Part shown: piece by piece, positions 45,789-54,776 of the stretch | How positions within the stretch are numbered: the first letter of the stretch is position 1 | Layout of the letters: the number at the start of each line of letters is the position of its first letter | Assembly: GCF_019550795.1 (NCBI RefSeq) | Contig: NZ_CP080545.1 | Coordinates: forward strand, 4,250,001 to 4,314,000 | Length of the DNA: 64,000 bases | Origin: Paenibacillus sp. sptzw28 | GTDB taxonomy: Bacteria > Bacillota > Bacilli > Paenibacillales > Paenibacillaceae | Direction of reading: 5' to 3' | The notes under the pieces: generated by a model | Seen by the model: only the letters and a program-made list of their open reading frames with translations | Database searches by the model: none | What the model was told of the DNA's origin: nothing | Made by a program: the position numbers and the translations under genes

Positions 45789-47069
45789 TTAAGGAATTAA
45801 AGGGTTATTGGGTATGGGCGAGTACCGCGAAATCCGGGCTCCAAGGCGGCCGAGCATCGTTTCGATCCTGTCGTAACCCCGGTCAATGTGATGAACCTGC
45901 TCCACGACCGTTTTTCCATGAGCGGCGAGTCCTGCGATTACGAGTGCGGCGCCGGCGCGCAGGTCGGTCGCTTCTACGGTTGCCCCGTAGAGCCTCGGTA
46001 CGCCTCTGACGAACGCCGAATTCAAGTCGACCCGAATGTCTGCTCCCATGCGCGAGAGCTCGTCGACATGTTTGAAACGGCCTTCAAATATCGTTTCTTT
46101 CATTACGCTGACACCGTCGGCCAATGAGAGCAGGACCATGATTTGCGACTGCAGATCGGTCGGGAATGCCGGGTAAGGCGAAGTCACCAGCCGGTCAATC
46201 GCTTTAGGCCGGCTTGCGCTGCCGACTTTAATTATATCACCGTCAACCGTAATTTGAACACCTGCGCGGCGCAGCACATGAATGAGAGAGGTAAGGTGTG
46301 AGGGACTCGTATTTTGCAGCGTAACCTGCCCCCGTGTAACGGCCGCCGCTACCATAACCGTTCCTGTAACAATCCGGTCGGGAATCACTTGATACCGGCA
46401 TGGTATAAGCCTGCTGACTCCCTCAATCGTTATCGTGTCTGTGCCCGCCCCGATGATTTTCGCGCCCATGCCGGACAGAAAGCGCTGCAGGTCTTGAATT
46501 TCCGGCTCGCGTGCGGCGTTGCTTATTGTCGTTAATCCGTCGGCCAGTACAGCGGCCATCATAATATTCTCAGTAGCGCCGACGCTTGGGAAGTCCAGGT
46601 GCACTTCAGCGCCTTTCAACCGATCCGCATAGCAAACGATCCGGCTTCCCTCTTCTTCAATCTGCGCTCCGAGCGCCGTTAATCCTCTCAGGTGCAAATC
46701 GATCTTTCGTTCCCCGATCGCGCAGCCGCCCGGCTGATAAATCGTAACCTTGCCAAAACGCGCTAGAAGCGGTCCCATCAAAAAGATGGATGATCGCATT
46801 TGACGCATGAGCGCCTCCGGGACGTGCGAGGAATGCGCGCTGGACGTGTCAAGCATGACCGTTTCCTCCGCGTGTTCCGCCCGGCAGCCGAGCTCGCGCA
46901 AAATGTTCAGCATGACTTCGATATCAAGCAGCTTGGGCACTTGATCGATGGTCACTTTTCCTTCTACTAGCAGGCTGGCAGCCAAAATCGGCAAAGCGGC
47001 ATTTTTCGCTCCTTGGATAACAATGGTTCCTGAGAGAGGTTTCCCGCCTTCAATCACCAATTTGTCCAA
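45789..47069 (-). CDS. murA: UDP-N-acetylglucosamine 1-carboxyvinyltransferase
   Basis: A 426-residue MurA, which transfers enolpyruvate to UDP-GlcNAc in the first committed step of peptidoglycan synthesis. The catalytic Cys, the fosfomycin target, is in QPGGCAIGERKIDLHL (about residue 117), and GAKNAALPILAASLL is the conserved N-terminal loop. The start is TTG with GGAGG 7 bases upstream. In B. subtilis this position holds no murA; here it sits between murB and divIB. Confidence 0.96.
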   Translation of the reverse strand: MDKLVIEGGKPLSGTIVIQGAKNAALPILAASLLVEGKVTIDQVPKLLDIEVMLNILRELGCRAEHAEETVMLDTSSAHSSHVPEALMRQMRSSIFLMGPLLARFGKVTIYQPGGCAIGERKIDLHLRGLTALGAQIEEEGSRIVCYADRLKGAEVHLDFPSVGATENIMMAAVLADGLTTISNAAREPEIQDLQRFLSGMGAKIIGAGTDTITIEGVSRLIPCRYQVIPDRIVTGTVMVAAAVTRGQVTLQNTSPSHLTSLIHVLRRAGVQITVDGDIIKVGSASRPKAIDRLVTSPYPAFPTDLQSQIMVLLSLADGVSVMKETIFEGRFKHVDELSRMGADIRVDLNSAFVRGVPRLYGATVEATDLRAGAALVIAGLAAHGKTVVEQVHHIDRGYDRIETMLGRLGARISRYSPIPNNPLIP

Positions 47070-47084
47070 TGTATCACCTCCGAA

Positions 47085-47990
47085 TTACCGCTCACCCACC
47101 ACCAGTACTTCCGGCACCAAATCGACTCCGAACCTGTCTTTTACGGTGCTGCGAATAGTTGCCATGAGGGTGAGAACGTCGTCAGCTGTCGCTTGCCCGG
47201 TGTTCACAATGAAATTGGCGTGCTGCGTCGAAACCTCCGCGTCCCCGCTGCGCAAGCCTTTGAGACCGGCTTCTTCAATAAGTCTCGCGGCATAGTCGTT
47301 TGGCGGATTGCGGAACACACTGCCGGCGCACGGCAGTGTGAACGGTTGAGTGCGCAAACGGCGCTCCTTGTAAGAAGCCAACGTCGACGCAATTTCTTTT
47401 CTGTCCCCCGCCGCCAGCTGAAATGTAGCGCTTGCGATAATGCCAGGCTGCTCATGAAGTACGGAATGGCGGTAAGAAAAAGCCATCTGGTCGATTTCGT
47501 AGCGGACCAATTCTCCTGTTTCCAGCACAATGTCAGCTGATTTGAAAATGCGTGACACATCCGACCCGTGGGCGCCGGCGTTCATGTACACGGCACCGCC
47601 GACCGACCCCGGAATTCCCCCTGCAAATTCCAGTCCGGTCAGTCCTTCCTTGCCTGCCATAACAGACAGCTTGATAAAGGAATAAGCGGAACCCGCATGG
47701 ACGAGCGTGCCATCAAATCGCGCATAATCGAATCCTTCGCCCGGTTGAATAACGACGCCCCGTATTCCTTTGTCGCTTACGAGCATATTGGAGCCGCGAC
47801 CGAGATTGGTCCAAGAGACCTCATATCTGCGGAGCAGACGGACGACCGACACCAGCTGCTGTATATTTTGCGGAATGACCAGCACGTCCGCCGGTCCCCC
47901 GATCTTCCATGTCGTATATTCGGAGAGCGGCTCATTGCACATGACGCTCCCCGTATCGGTTTGTTTTAATTCCGCCAATAATTGCTCCAT
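47085..47990 (-). CDS. murB: UDP-N-acetylenolpyruvoylglucosamine reductase
   Basis: A 301-residue FAD enzyme that reduces the MurA product to UDP-MurNAc. FAD-binding segments NLGRGSNMLVSDKGIRGVVI and FAGGIPGSVGGAVYMNAGAH, the catalytic Ser in FRNPPNDYAARLIEEAGLKG-type context (CAGSVFRNP) and the late Glu are visible; it is the short type II form. GGAGG lies about 6 bases before the ATG. It is 165 bases downstream of murG, and that gap contains a CATAGTATA motif (about 48115) that resembles a SigK -10 element. Confidence 0.95.
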   Translation of the reverse strand: MEQLLAELKQTDTGSVMCNEPLSEYTTWKIGGPADVLVIPQNIQQLVSVVRLLRRYEVSWTNLGRGSNMLVSDKGIRGVVIQPGEGFDYARFDGTLVHAGSAYSFIKLSVMAGKEGLTGLEFAGGIPGSVGGAVYMNAGAHGSDVSRIFKSADIVLETGELVRYEIDQMAFSYRHSVLHEQPGIIASATFQLAAGDRKEIASTLASYKERRLRTQPFTLPCAGSVFRNPPNDYAARLIEEAGLKGLRSGDAEVSTQHANFIVNTGQATADDVLTLMATIRSTVKDRFGVDLVPEVLVVGER

Positions 47991-48155
47991 CTGTCGTACC
48001 TCCTTTAACTAAAGCGATTGTCGGAAAATCCGGCGATCGTTACCCCAGCCGGGCTGCCCGTTACCGGCATCTCTCTGCCAGGTGATGGGCCCGCCGGGTG
48101 ACGGTCACGATTATAGAGTATACTATGCCTTCCGGAACGGGAGTGTGACAATCGC

Positions 48156-49277
48156 CTATACGTCGGGCGCGCCTTTGCCGGTAAGCCGCCGCAGCTCATT
48201 TGCAATGAGCGCGGCAGATTGAGGCATTCCCAGCGCGAGAGCGGCCCTGCCCATTTCGGCAAGCCTACCTTCGTTCTCTATCAGCGCGTATATTCGTTCA
48301 AACAGCATTGCCCCGCTCAGGCTGCGTTCAACGATCAATTCCGCCGCTCCGGCATCCGCAAGACTTCTAGCATTCGCTTCCTGGTGATTGTTCGTCACGT
48401 TAGGAGACGGTATCAATATGGAAGGAACCCCAAGCGCTGTTATTTCCGCAAGCGACGAAGCTCCGGATCTGCTCACGACTAGTCTGGAAGCGGACAGCAC
48501 TTCGGGCATATTATTCAAATACGGCATCAGATGAAGGGTTTCCGGAAGCTTCGGTGTCGTCTTCCTTAACCTCTCCATCGTCTGCTCATAGTAGCTTTCA
48601 CCTGTCACAAACACAAAATGGACGCCTGGCAGCCGCCCGATCAGCGGTGCCATGTCCACCATCGCATCATTTATCGCCTTCGCGCCTCTGCTGCCGCCGA
48701 CCATCAGCACGATCCTGCTGCCTGGAGGCAGTCCCAGAGAAGCGCGGCCTTTATCTCTATTTGCCCTAACGACGTGCGTTGCGCACGGGTTGCCGGTGTA
48801 TACGACATGCTTGGCGCGTTTGAACTGCTGAAGCGAGTCCTTGAAGCTGACTGCGACACAGTCCGCATAACGGGCTAAAAATTGGTTCGTCAGACCGGAA
48901 ACAGCGTTCTGCTCGTGAATAAGCGTCGGAATGCCAAGCTTTGCGGCGGCGTAGACAACGGGACCGCAAACGTAACCGCCCGTTCCGACTACCACATCCG
49001 GTCTGAATTCACGCAGCAGCTGCTTCGACCGCCTGACACCTTTTAGAAAGCGCAGCACGGTTTTTACATTTTCCATGGATATCTTTCTTCTGAAGCCCGT
49101 TATTTCGACCGGTTCAAAGGGGATGCCTTGCGCCGGTACGATCCTGCTCTCTAAACCCTTTGGAGATCCGATATAGAGGATGGCCGAGTCCGGTGCTTCT
49201 TCGGCTGCCTGCCTGCCTATGGCAAGCGCGGGATATATATGGCCGCCTGTTCCGCCGCCGGTCAATACGATACGCAT
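48156..49277 (-). CDS. murG: UDP-GlcNAc:lipid I N-acetylglucosaminyltransferase MurG
   Basis: A 373-residue GT28 enzyme that turns lipid I into lipid II at the inner membrane face. The N-terminal GGGTGGHIYPALAIG loop, GTGGYVCGPV, HEQNAVSGLTN and the C-terminal GGSRGAKAIN and VSRSGASSLAEITALG motifs are all present. GAGG is 9 bases before the ATG, and the gene starts 6 bases after spoVE. Confidence 0.97.
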   Translation of the reverse strand: MRIVLTGGGTGGHIYPALAIGRQAAEEAPDSAILYIGSPKGLESRIVPAQGIPFEPVEITGFRRKISMENVKTVLRFLKGVRRSKQLLREFRPDVVVGTGGYVCGPVVYAAAKLGIPTLIHEQNAVSGLTNQFLARYADCVAVSFKDSLQQFKRAKHVVYTGNPCATHVVRANRDKGRASLGLPPGSRIVLMVGGSRGAKAINDAMVDMAPLIGRLPGVHFVFVTGESYYEQTMERLRKTTPKLPETLHLMPYLNNMPEVLSASRLVVSRSGASSLAEITALGVPSILIPSPNVTNNHQEANARSLADAGAAELIVERSLSGAMLFERIYALIENEGRLAEMGRAALALGMPQSAALIANELRRLTGKGAPDV

Positions 49278-49283
49278 ACAACG

Positions 49284-50381
49284 TCACCTCGAATAACGGG
49301 ATATATTAAGCAAAATGCCGAGCGCCGTAAGCAGCAGCGTCAGCGAAGAGCCGCCGTAGCTGACAAGCGGGAGCGTGATGCCCGTCACCGGAAGCATGCC
49401 GATGACAACGCCGATGTTGATAAACACCTGGACGCCGACGATGCCGACGATGCCGACAGCCAGCAGGCTGCCGAACGTGTCTTGAGCCGATATTGCCGTT
49501 CTCAGGCCACGCCAGATTAAGATTGCGAACAACAGAATGATCGCGGCTGCGCCGATAAAACCCAGCTCCTCGGCAACAATGGAGAATATAAAGTCGGTTT
49601 GCGGCTCGGGCAAATAATTGAACTTCTGCCGGCTCATGCCGAGTCCGAGGCCGACAAGGCCGCCTGGACCGATGGCGTACAGGGATTGAATGATTTGGTA
49701 CCCGGTTCCGAGCGGATCGGACCATGGATTAAGAAAACCTGTGATGCGGTCCATCCGGTACGGTGCGGCAAGTATAAGCCCTACCAATCCGGCAACCCCG
49801 ACAAGGGCAAGGGAGCCCAAATGCGCAAGGCGCGCACCGGCCGTATAGATGACGAGCAGTGATGCGCCGACCATAACAGCGGCCGAGCCAAGGTCAGGCT
49901 GCATCATGATAAGACCGAAAGCGAGGCCCATAATGCCGAGAGGCGGCAGCAGCCCTTTGGTAAATAGCGTCACCGTCTGCTGCTTTTCGGACAACAGTTT
50001 TGCAAGAAACATGACCATGGCGAGTTTCATGAACTCGGACGGCTGAATGCCGAACGAGCTGATGCCGAGCCAGCTTCTCGCTCCGCCTCGAACAACTCCT
50101 ATGCCTGGAATGAGGACAATAACAAGCAGGCCGAAGCAAACCAGAAGGGCCAGACGGGACCATTTCTTCCATATCCAGTAGTCGGTATTCATCGTTACAA
50201 TCATCGCGCCAACGCCTAGTGCGGCGAATAACGATTGCCGCTTCACGTAATAGAATTTGTCGCCGAATTCGTGAAACGCCAGTACTGCGCTGGCGCTGTA
50301 GACCATGACGAGGCCCATGGCCAATATTGACAAAACTGAACCGATCATCCAAACGTCCGGGGCGGACCTGGCTTTTGCCAT
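49284..50381 (-). CDS. spoVE: SEDS glycosyltransferase SpoVE
   Basis: A 365-residue, about ten-helix SEDS (FtsW/RodA/SpoVE) lipid II polymerase. The SEDS signatures GGARSWLGISSFGIQPSEFM and PEPQTDFIFSIVAEELGF are intact. Position between murD and murG and the length (366 in B. subtilis SpoVE) favour SpoVE, the spore-cortex partner of SpoVD; a role in vegetative division as FtsW is possible too. The frame opens at 50417; GAGG 10 bases before the ATG at 50381 is the start I choose. Confidence 0.9.
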   Translation of the reverse strand: MAKARSAPDVWMIGSVLSILAMGLVMVYSASAVLAFHEFGDKFYYVKRQSLFAALGVGAMIVTMNTDYWIWKKWSRLALLVCFGLLVIVLIPGIGVVRGGARSWLGISSFGIQPSEFMKLAMVMFLAKLLSEKQQTVTLFTKGLLPPLGIMGLAFGLIMMQPDLGSAAVMVGASLLVIYTAGARLAHLGSLALVGVAGLVGLILAAPYRMDRITGFLNPWSDPLGTGYQIIQSLYAIGPGGLVGLGLGMSRQKFNYLPEPQTDFIFSIVAEELGFIGAAAIILLFAILIWRGLRTAISAQDTFGSLLAVGIVGIVGVQVFINIGVVIGMLPVTGITLPLVSYGGSSLTLLLTALGILLNISRYSR

Positions 50382-50426
50382 AGCGCTAACACCTCTTGCA
50401 TGCGTAAGTAGGGACAAGCCCCCTAC

Positions 50427-51863
50427 TTACAACGTATGCGCCGTTTGTTTAAAAATGCGCCCCCGCTGTTCATAGGATTTAAACATATCCCAGCTTGCGC
50501 ATGCCGGAGAAAGGAGTACGATATCTCCAGGCTCCGCAATGGAGGCGGCTTCGCGTACAGCTTGCTGCAGCGTCGCTTCGGCGTTCTCCTCAGGTTCGAC
50601 TGTTTTTACGCTAGTTAAACCTGCAAGCTCCGCAACGCGGGCAAGCTTGCCTCTGGTCTCACCCAGTGCGACTAGCCCTTTCACCTTATCCCGGAAGTGC
50701 GGCAGCAGCTCCATGTAGTCGGAACCGCGGTCTTGGCCGCCCGCGATAAGCACAATCCTGCCCGGGAAAGAACGGAGCGCAATAATTGTTGCTACCGGGT
50801 TCGTCGCTTTGGAATTATTGTAGTAAGTGATGCCGCCGCGCTCGCAAACGAATTCTAGCCGGTGCTCGACACCTCGAAAAGCGCGGAGCGGCTCAAGGAG
50901 CTGCTGCGGTTCCGCACCCGCGGCAACACACACTCCGATGGCCGCCAGTGCGTTGGCTGCATTATGCCTGCCGGGTATTCCAAGTTCGCTAACGGCCATT
51001 AAGGTTTCGGGCGCTTCGTTACGGCGTCGTACTACGATATACCGTTCGACCTCGTCTTGAGGCGCGGACAGCTCTACCGGGAACGGCGGATGGATGTACA
51101 CGCCGTATGTAAGCGTCTGTGTTATTGAAAAAGGGAAAATCTCCGGTTTGATTGCTCCGGGTTCCATCAGCCGGCGGCATATCGGATCGTCCGCATTGAG
51201 AACAGCCGTATCTTCGGCTGTCTGATTGGCGAACAGCTTTACTTTGGATGCGACATAATCCTCCATGTCCCCATGGTAATCAAGGTGCGTTTCGGCTACA
51301 TTGAGAAGCACCGAGACGCGCGGACGGAATCTTTGAGTCCCTTTCAGCTGGAAGCTGCTTAGCTCAGCGACGATCCAGTTATCCTCCGCAGAGGCCTGTG
51401 CCGCCTCGCAAAGCGGTGTGCCGATGTTGCCCGCGACGATAGGCTTTAAATTCGCTGCTTGGAGCATTTCGCCGACCCACGTTGTGGTTGTCGTCTTCCC
51501 GTTCGATCCGGTGATACCGATGATCGGCGCCGGCGAGAGCAGGTATGCAATCTCCACCTCCGTCACAACATCAAGGCCAAGCTCAAGCGCCTGACGGACC
51601 GGCGGCGCGGTATAAGGGATGCCCGGATTTTTGACGACAAGAGCCGTATCCGGGGTGATGAGCCCTTCCGGGTGCCCGCCGCAAATAACAGAAATACCCA
51701 AAGCGTCAAGCTCGTCCGCTTCGGGGCACAAATGACGTTCTTTCTGATCGTTTACCGTAACGAGCGCGCCGAATTTATGGAACAGCTTGGCGACGCTGAC
51801 ACCGCTTTTGGCCAAGCCGAGAATGACGACTGGTTTGTTCCGGTATTGTTCCGAAATGAACAT
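50427..51863 (-). CDS. murD: UDP-N-acetylmuramoylalanine--D-glutamate ligase
   Basis: A 478-residue Mur ligase adding D-Glu to UDP-MurNAc-L-Ala. The N-terminal Rossmann domain (VVILGLAKSGVSVAKL), P-loop ITGSNGKTTTTTWVGE (about residues 115-130), the LNVAETHLDYHGDM central motif and the C-terminal GIPGRHNAANALAA are present. Its ATG has GGGGG 8 bases upstream; the preceding gap to mraY is the repeat region. Confidence 0.97.
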   Translation of the reverse strand: MFISEQYRNKPVVILGLAKSGVSVAKLFHKFGALVTVNDQKERHLCPEADELDALGISVICGGHPEGLITPDTALVVKNPGIPYTAPPVRQALELGLDVVTEVEIAYLLSPAPIIGITGSNGKTTTTTWVGEMLQAANLKPIVAGNIGTPLCEAAQASAEDNWIVAELSSFQLKGTQRFRPRVSVLLNVAETHLDYHGDMEDYVASKVKLFANQTAEDTAVLNADDPICRRLMEPGAIKPEIFPFSITQTLTYGVYIHPPFPVELSAPQDEVERYIVVRRRNEAPETLMAVSELGIPGRHNAANALAAIGVCVAAGAEPQQLLEPLRAFRGVEHRLEFVCERGGITYYNNSKATNPVATIIALRSFPGRIVLIAGGQDRGSDYMELLPHFRDKVKGLVALGETRGKLARVAELAGLTSVKTVEPEENAEATLQQAVREAASIAEPGDIVLLSPACASWDMFKSYEQRGRIFKQTAHTL

Positions 51864-51871
51864 TTTTATTA

Positions 51872-51912
51872 CCCCCTAAATCCCCCTGATAGGGGGACCC
51901 CAAGGGCCCCGG
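51872..51912. repeat. C/G-rich palindromic element before murD
   Basis: TCCCCCTGATAGGGGGA is a perfect inverted repeat followed by GGGGACCCC- and GGGCCC-type stretches. It resembles REP-like intergenic palindromes and lies in the 5' flank of murD, next to its Shine-Dalgarno. Confidence 0.5.
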
Positions 51913-51985
51913 CCCTCTGGACACCCGGAATGGTATAACGTCGGAGTGACAGAGGAACGCGCCCTAGTATGTTTGATGTGTAGGC

Positions 51986-52148
51986 TCGCTTTCGTCCCGT
52001 TCGGGACACGCTTTAATTTTGGCGCTTGCTAAGCGACCTGGTGACTCCGTCCTGAAGAACGTTTGAGCCGGCAGAGATGGTGGTTAGTTACTGTGTGCTG
52101 ATGATCGCTTTCGTCCCGTTCGGGACACGCTTTAATTTTGGTGCTTGC
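51986..52148. repeat. Pair of 44-bp direct repeats
   Basis: The same 44-base block, with one mismatch, occurs at 51986-52029 and 52105-52148 (offset 119). Each contains the perfect inverted repeat GTCCCGTTCGGGAC followed by ACGCTTTAATTTTGG. The intervening 75 bases have no gene. Confidence 0.9.
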
Positions 52149-52170
52149 GTCGCCCCTGGCGGGGCGATTT

Positions 52171-52384
52171 GTCGGCAGCTTCGCCGCCTTGTCCCTTGCG
52201 GGACCTTTAAGGCTCGGCAGCTTCGCCGCCTTGTCCCTTGCGGGACCTTTTTTTAAGGCTCGGCAGCTTCGCTGCCTTGTCCCTTGCGGGACCTTTAAGG
52301 CTCGGCAGCTTTGCCGCCTTGTCCCTTGCGGGACCTTTTTTAAGGCTCGGCGGCTTTGCCGCCTTGTCCCTGGGCGGGACTTTT
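52171..52384. repeat. Five tandem double-hairpin repeats between mraY and murD
   Basis: Five units of 42-46 bases, each with the hairpin GGCNGC-TTY-GCNGCC and the hairpin GTCCC-TTGC-GGGAC (starts at 52191, 52233, 52279, 52321 and 52366), separated by CTTT(n)AAGGCTC. The T run between units alternates short and long. Some stems vary in a compensatory way (A-T in unit 3, G-C in unit 5). The array begins right after the mraY stop. On the plus strand each GTCCC hairpin plus T run looks like an intrinsic terminator; on the minus strand, the operon strand, they are plain hairpins. Confidence 0.9.
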
Positions 52385-53339
52385 AATGGACAAGCAGGAG
52401 GCCAAGAGCGGCGAAGATGATGCCGGCAAGCCAGAAGGTGGCTACTACTCGCCATTCAGACCAGCCCGAAAGCTCGAAATGATGGTGGATCGGGCTCATT
52501 TTGAATATGCGCTTGCCGCGCAGCTTGAAAGAGCCTACCTGCAGGATGACTGAAAGCATCTCGATAACGAATACGCCGCCGATGAGAATCAGCAGGATTT
52601 CCGTCTTCGTCAATATCGCAACGGCAGCGATTCCTCCGCCTATGCCCAAGGAGCCTGCATCGCCCATAAATACCTTGGCCGGATGGGCGTTGAATACCAG
52701 GAAGCCGAGCAATGCTCCGATCATAGAGGCGGAGAATACGGCAGATTCATGCTCGCTTGCTTGAAGCGCGATGAATGTAAAGGCGGCAAACGCTACAGCT
52801 CCGGTACCGGAAAGCAATCCGTCGACACCATCAGTGAAATTTACGGCATTTGTGGTGGCGAACAACATGATGACGACAAAGGGATAATAAAACCAGCCAA
52901 ATTGAAGCTCCACCGATGTACCCGGAATTCCAACTGCGGTGCTGTGGTCCATTTGGTAAAGCAGAACGCACACAATTACCGAAAACACGAACTGCCCCAG
53001 GAGCTTCTGACGCGCGGTCAGGCCAAGGGACCGCTTGAATACGATTTTAATATAATCGTCGAGAAATCCGACAAGTCCAAATCCCAGCGACGATACAAGA
53101 AGCACCCAGAACTCGGATGTTTTGTCCGAGAATTTGAGAAACGCCAGCAGCATTGCCAGCATAATGATAATGCCGCCCATCGTCGGCGTGCCTTTCTTCT
53201 TCAAATGGCTTTGCGGGCCGTCGGTGCGGATCTGCTGCCCGAACTTGAGCCGTCTTAGCAGCGGGATGAACAAAGGTCCGAGCAAAACCGCAAGCAAGAA
53301 GGAAGCGCCGATTGACAGCAGGATGACCTTGATGTCCAT
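52383..53339 (-). CDS. mraY: Phospho-MurNAc-pentapeptide translocase MraY
   Basis: A 318-residue, ten-helix enzyme that loads phospho-MurNAc-pentapeptide on undecaprenyl phosphate to form lipid I. Conserved cytoplasmic loops GTPTMGGIIIML, FLDDYIKIVFKRSLGL, NAVNFTDGVDGLLSG, VFMGDAGSLGIGG and SPIHHHFELSGWSEWRVV hold the catalytic Asp residues. Length is typical. The ATG is about 12 bases after murF. Confidence 0.97.
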   Translation of the reverse strand: MDIKVILLSIGASFLLAVLLGPLFIPLLRRLKFGQQIRTDGPQSHLKKKGTPTMGGIIIMLAMLLAFLKFSDKTSEFWVLLVSSLGFGLVGFLDDYIKIVFKRSLGLTARQKLLGQFVFSVIVCVLLYQMDHSTAVGIPGTSVELQFGWFYYPFVVIMLFATTNAVNFTDGVDGLLSGTGAVAFAAFTFIALQASEHESAVFSASMIGALLGFLVFNAHPAKVFMGDAGSLGIGGGIAAVAILTKTEILLILIGGVFVIEMLSVILQVGSFKLRGKRIFKMSPIHHHFELSGWSEWRVVATFWLAGIIFAALGLLLVH

Positions 53340-53351
53340 ATCCTCACCTCT

Positions 53352-54776
53352 TTACACGCGCTCCAGCGCATGGACGATATCTTCCATACGCATGCCGCGC
53401 GATCCTTTCACCAGCACGAGATCTTCCGGCGCAAGACGCACGCGGAGCCACTCAATCAGTTGTTCCTTATCGTCGAAGGCCATAACGGCCGCTTCATCCG
53501 TCTGGTCTGCACTTTCGCTTCTCTGAAACTGCTTTGAAGCCGCAGACGCCGTATGCCGGGACAGCTCGCCGAACGTCAGGAGTGCATCGGCTTTGTCCGG
53601 TGTGATGTAGTCCCCGATGCCTGCGTGAAGCTGCTCTTCCTGCGGTCCGAGCTCCAGCATGTCGCCAAGGACGAGCCATTTGCGGCGGTAACCGGACAAC
53701 TGCTGCACAAAATCGATGGCAGCCCGAACGGCGGTCGGATTGGCATTCCAGGCATCGTTGAACAGCCTTGCTCCATTATACGCGGTCGACGGCTCAATGC
53801 GCATCCCGGTCAGCCGCAGCCCATCAAAGCCTCTGCGGATTTGTTCGGAAGGCACGCCGAGCCGTTTTGCCGCAGCCACAGCGGCCAGAGCATTCATAAT
53901 ATTATGGCGCCCGGCGATAGGAAGCTTTAGCTTCTGAAGCGAATCGTCTCCGGCCAAGTCGAAGGTGGAGGATGTCGCATCGATTGAAATGTTATTCGCC
54001 GACCAGTCGTTTCCTTCTGCCGTACCGAACGTTTGCTTCTCTACAGCTTCGGGCAGCTCCAAAGTCTTAACGCCCGCCTGAAGCAATGGTTCATCGCCGT
54101 TATAGAGCAGCAGACCGTCGGACCGCAGTCCCGAGGCAATCTCCAGTTTTGCCCTGGCGATCCCCTCGCGGCTGCCAAGCTGCAGCAAATGAGCGTCACC
54201 TATATTCGTAATGACAGCAATGTCGGGTTTGGCAATTCCGGTTAACAGTTCAATCTCGCCGAAGCCGCTCATTCCCATCTCAAGCACAACTATATCTATC
54301 GTCTCATCCAGCTGCAGAACGGTAAGCGGAAGGCCGATATGGTTATTCAGGTTACCTTCGGTCTTGTGCACGCGAAAAACGCCGGATAAAACCGACGCCA
54401 TCATATCCTTCGTCGTTGTTTTGCCATTGCTGCCCGTTATCCCGACGACACGGACATTCAGCTCTTGACGATAAGCTGCGGCAAGCAGCTGCAGCGCCGT
54501 CAGTGTATCTTGAACAGAAATCACGGGAAACGCGGTCAACGCCTCCGGCACAGGACGGTCCGACTGCCAAAGCGTTGCCGCGGCACCGTTTTCCAGTGCA
54601 GAGGCGGCAAAATCGTGCCCGTCAAAATTATATCCGATCAGCGGTACGTACAGCTGACCGGGCTGTACGTCGCGGGAGTCTCTAGTCACACCGGTAATGC
54701 CGGTTTCGGCAAATCGGTCCTCTATCAGCGTTCCGCCGCACATTTCCGCAATGGCGCCTAATGTTCGTTTTATCAC
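53352..54776 (-). CDS. murF: UDP-MurNAc-tripeptide--D-alanyl-D-alanine ligase
   Basis: A 474-residue Mur ligase that adds D-Ala-D-Ala. The P-loop GITGSNGKTTTKDMMA (about residues 115-130), VVLEMGMSGFGEIELL and the C-terminal NDAWNANPTAVRAAI and DLVLVKGSRGMRMED are characteristic. The start is GTG overlapping the murE stop (GTGA), so translation is coupled. Confidence 0.96.
   Translation of the reverse strand: MIKRTLGAIAEMCGGTLIEDRFAETGITGVTRDSRDVQPGQLYVPLIGYNFDGHDFAASALENGAAATLWQSDRPVPEALTAFPVISVQDTLTALQLLAAAYRQELNVRVVGITGSNGKTTTKDMMASVLSGVFRVHKTEGNLNNHIGLPLTVLQLDETIDIVVLEMGMSGFGEIELLTGIAKPDIAVITNIGDAHLLQLGSREGIARAKLEIASGLRSDGLLLYNGDEPLLQAGVKTLELPEAVEKQTFGTAEGNDWSANNISIDATSSTFDLAGDDSLQKLKLPIAGRHNIMNALAAVAAAKRLGVPSEQIRRGFDGLRLTGMRIEPSTAYNGARLFNDAWNANPTAVRAAIDFVQQLSGYRRKWLVLGDMLELGPQEEQLHAGIGDYITPDKADALLTFGELSRHTASAASKQFQRSESADQTDEAAVMAFDDKEQLIEWLRVRLAPEDLVLVKGSRGMRMEDIVHALERV

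Noticed and set aside
52171..52384. Possible CRISPR array
   Set aside because: The units are contiguous tandem repeats; the sequences between cores are themselves repeated, so there are no unique spacers, and no cas gene is present.
52207..52455. Repeat protein frame KGPARDKAAKLPSL on the minus strand across the tandem repeats
   Set aside because: It is a by-product of the tandem DNA repeat, runs into mraY in another frame, and lacks a ribosome binding site.
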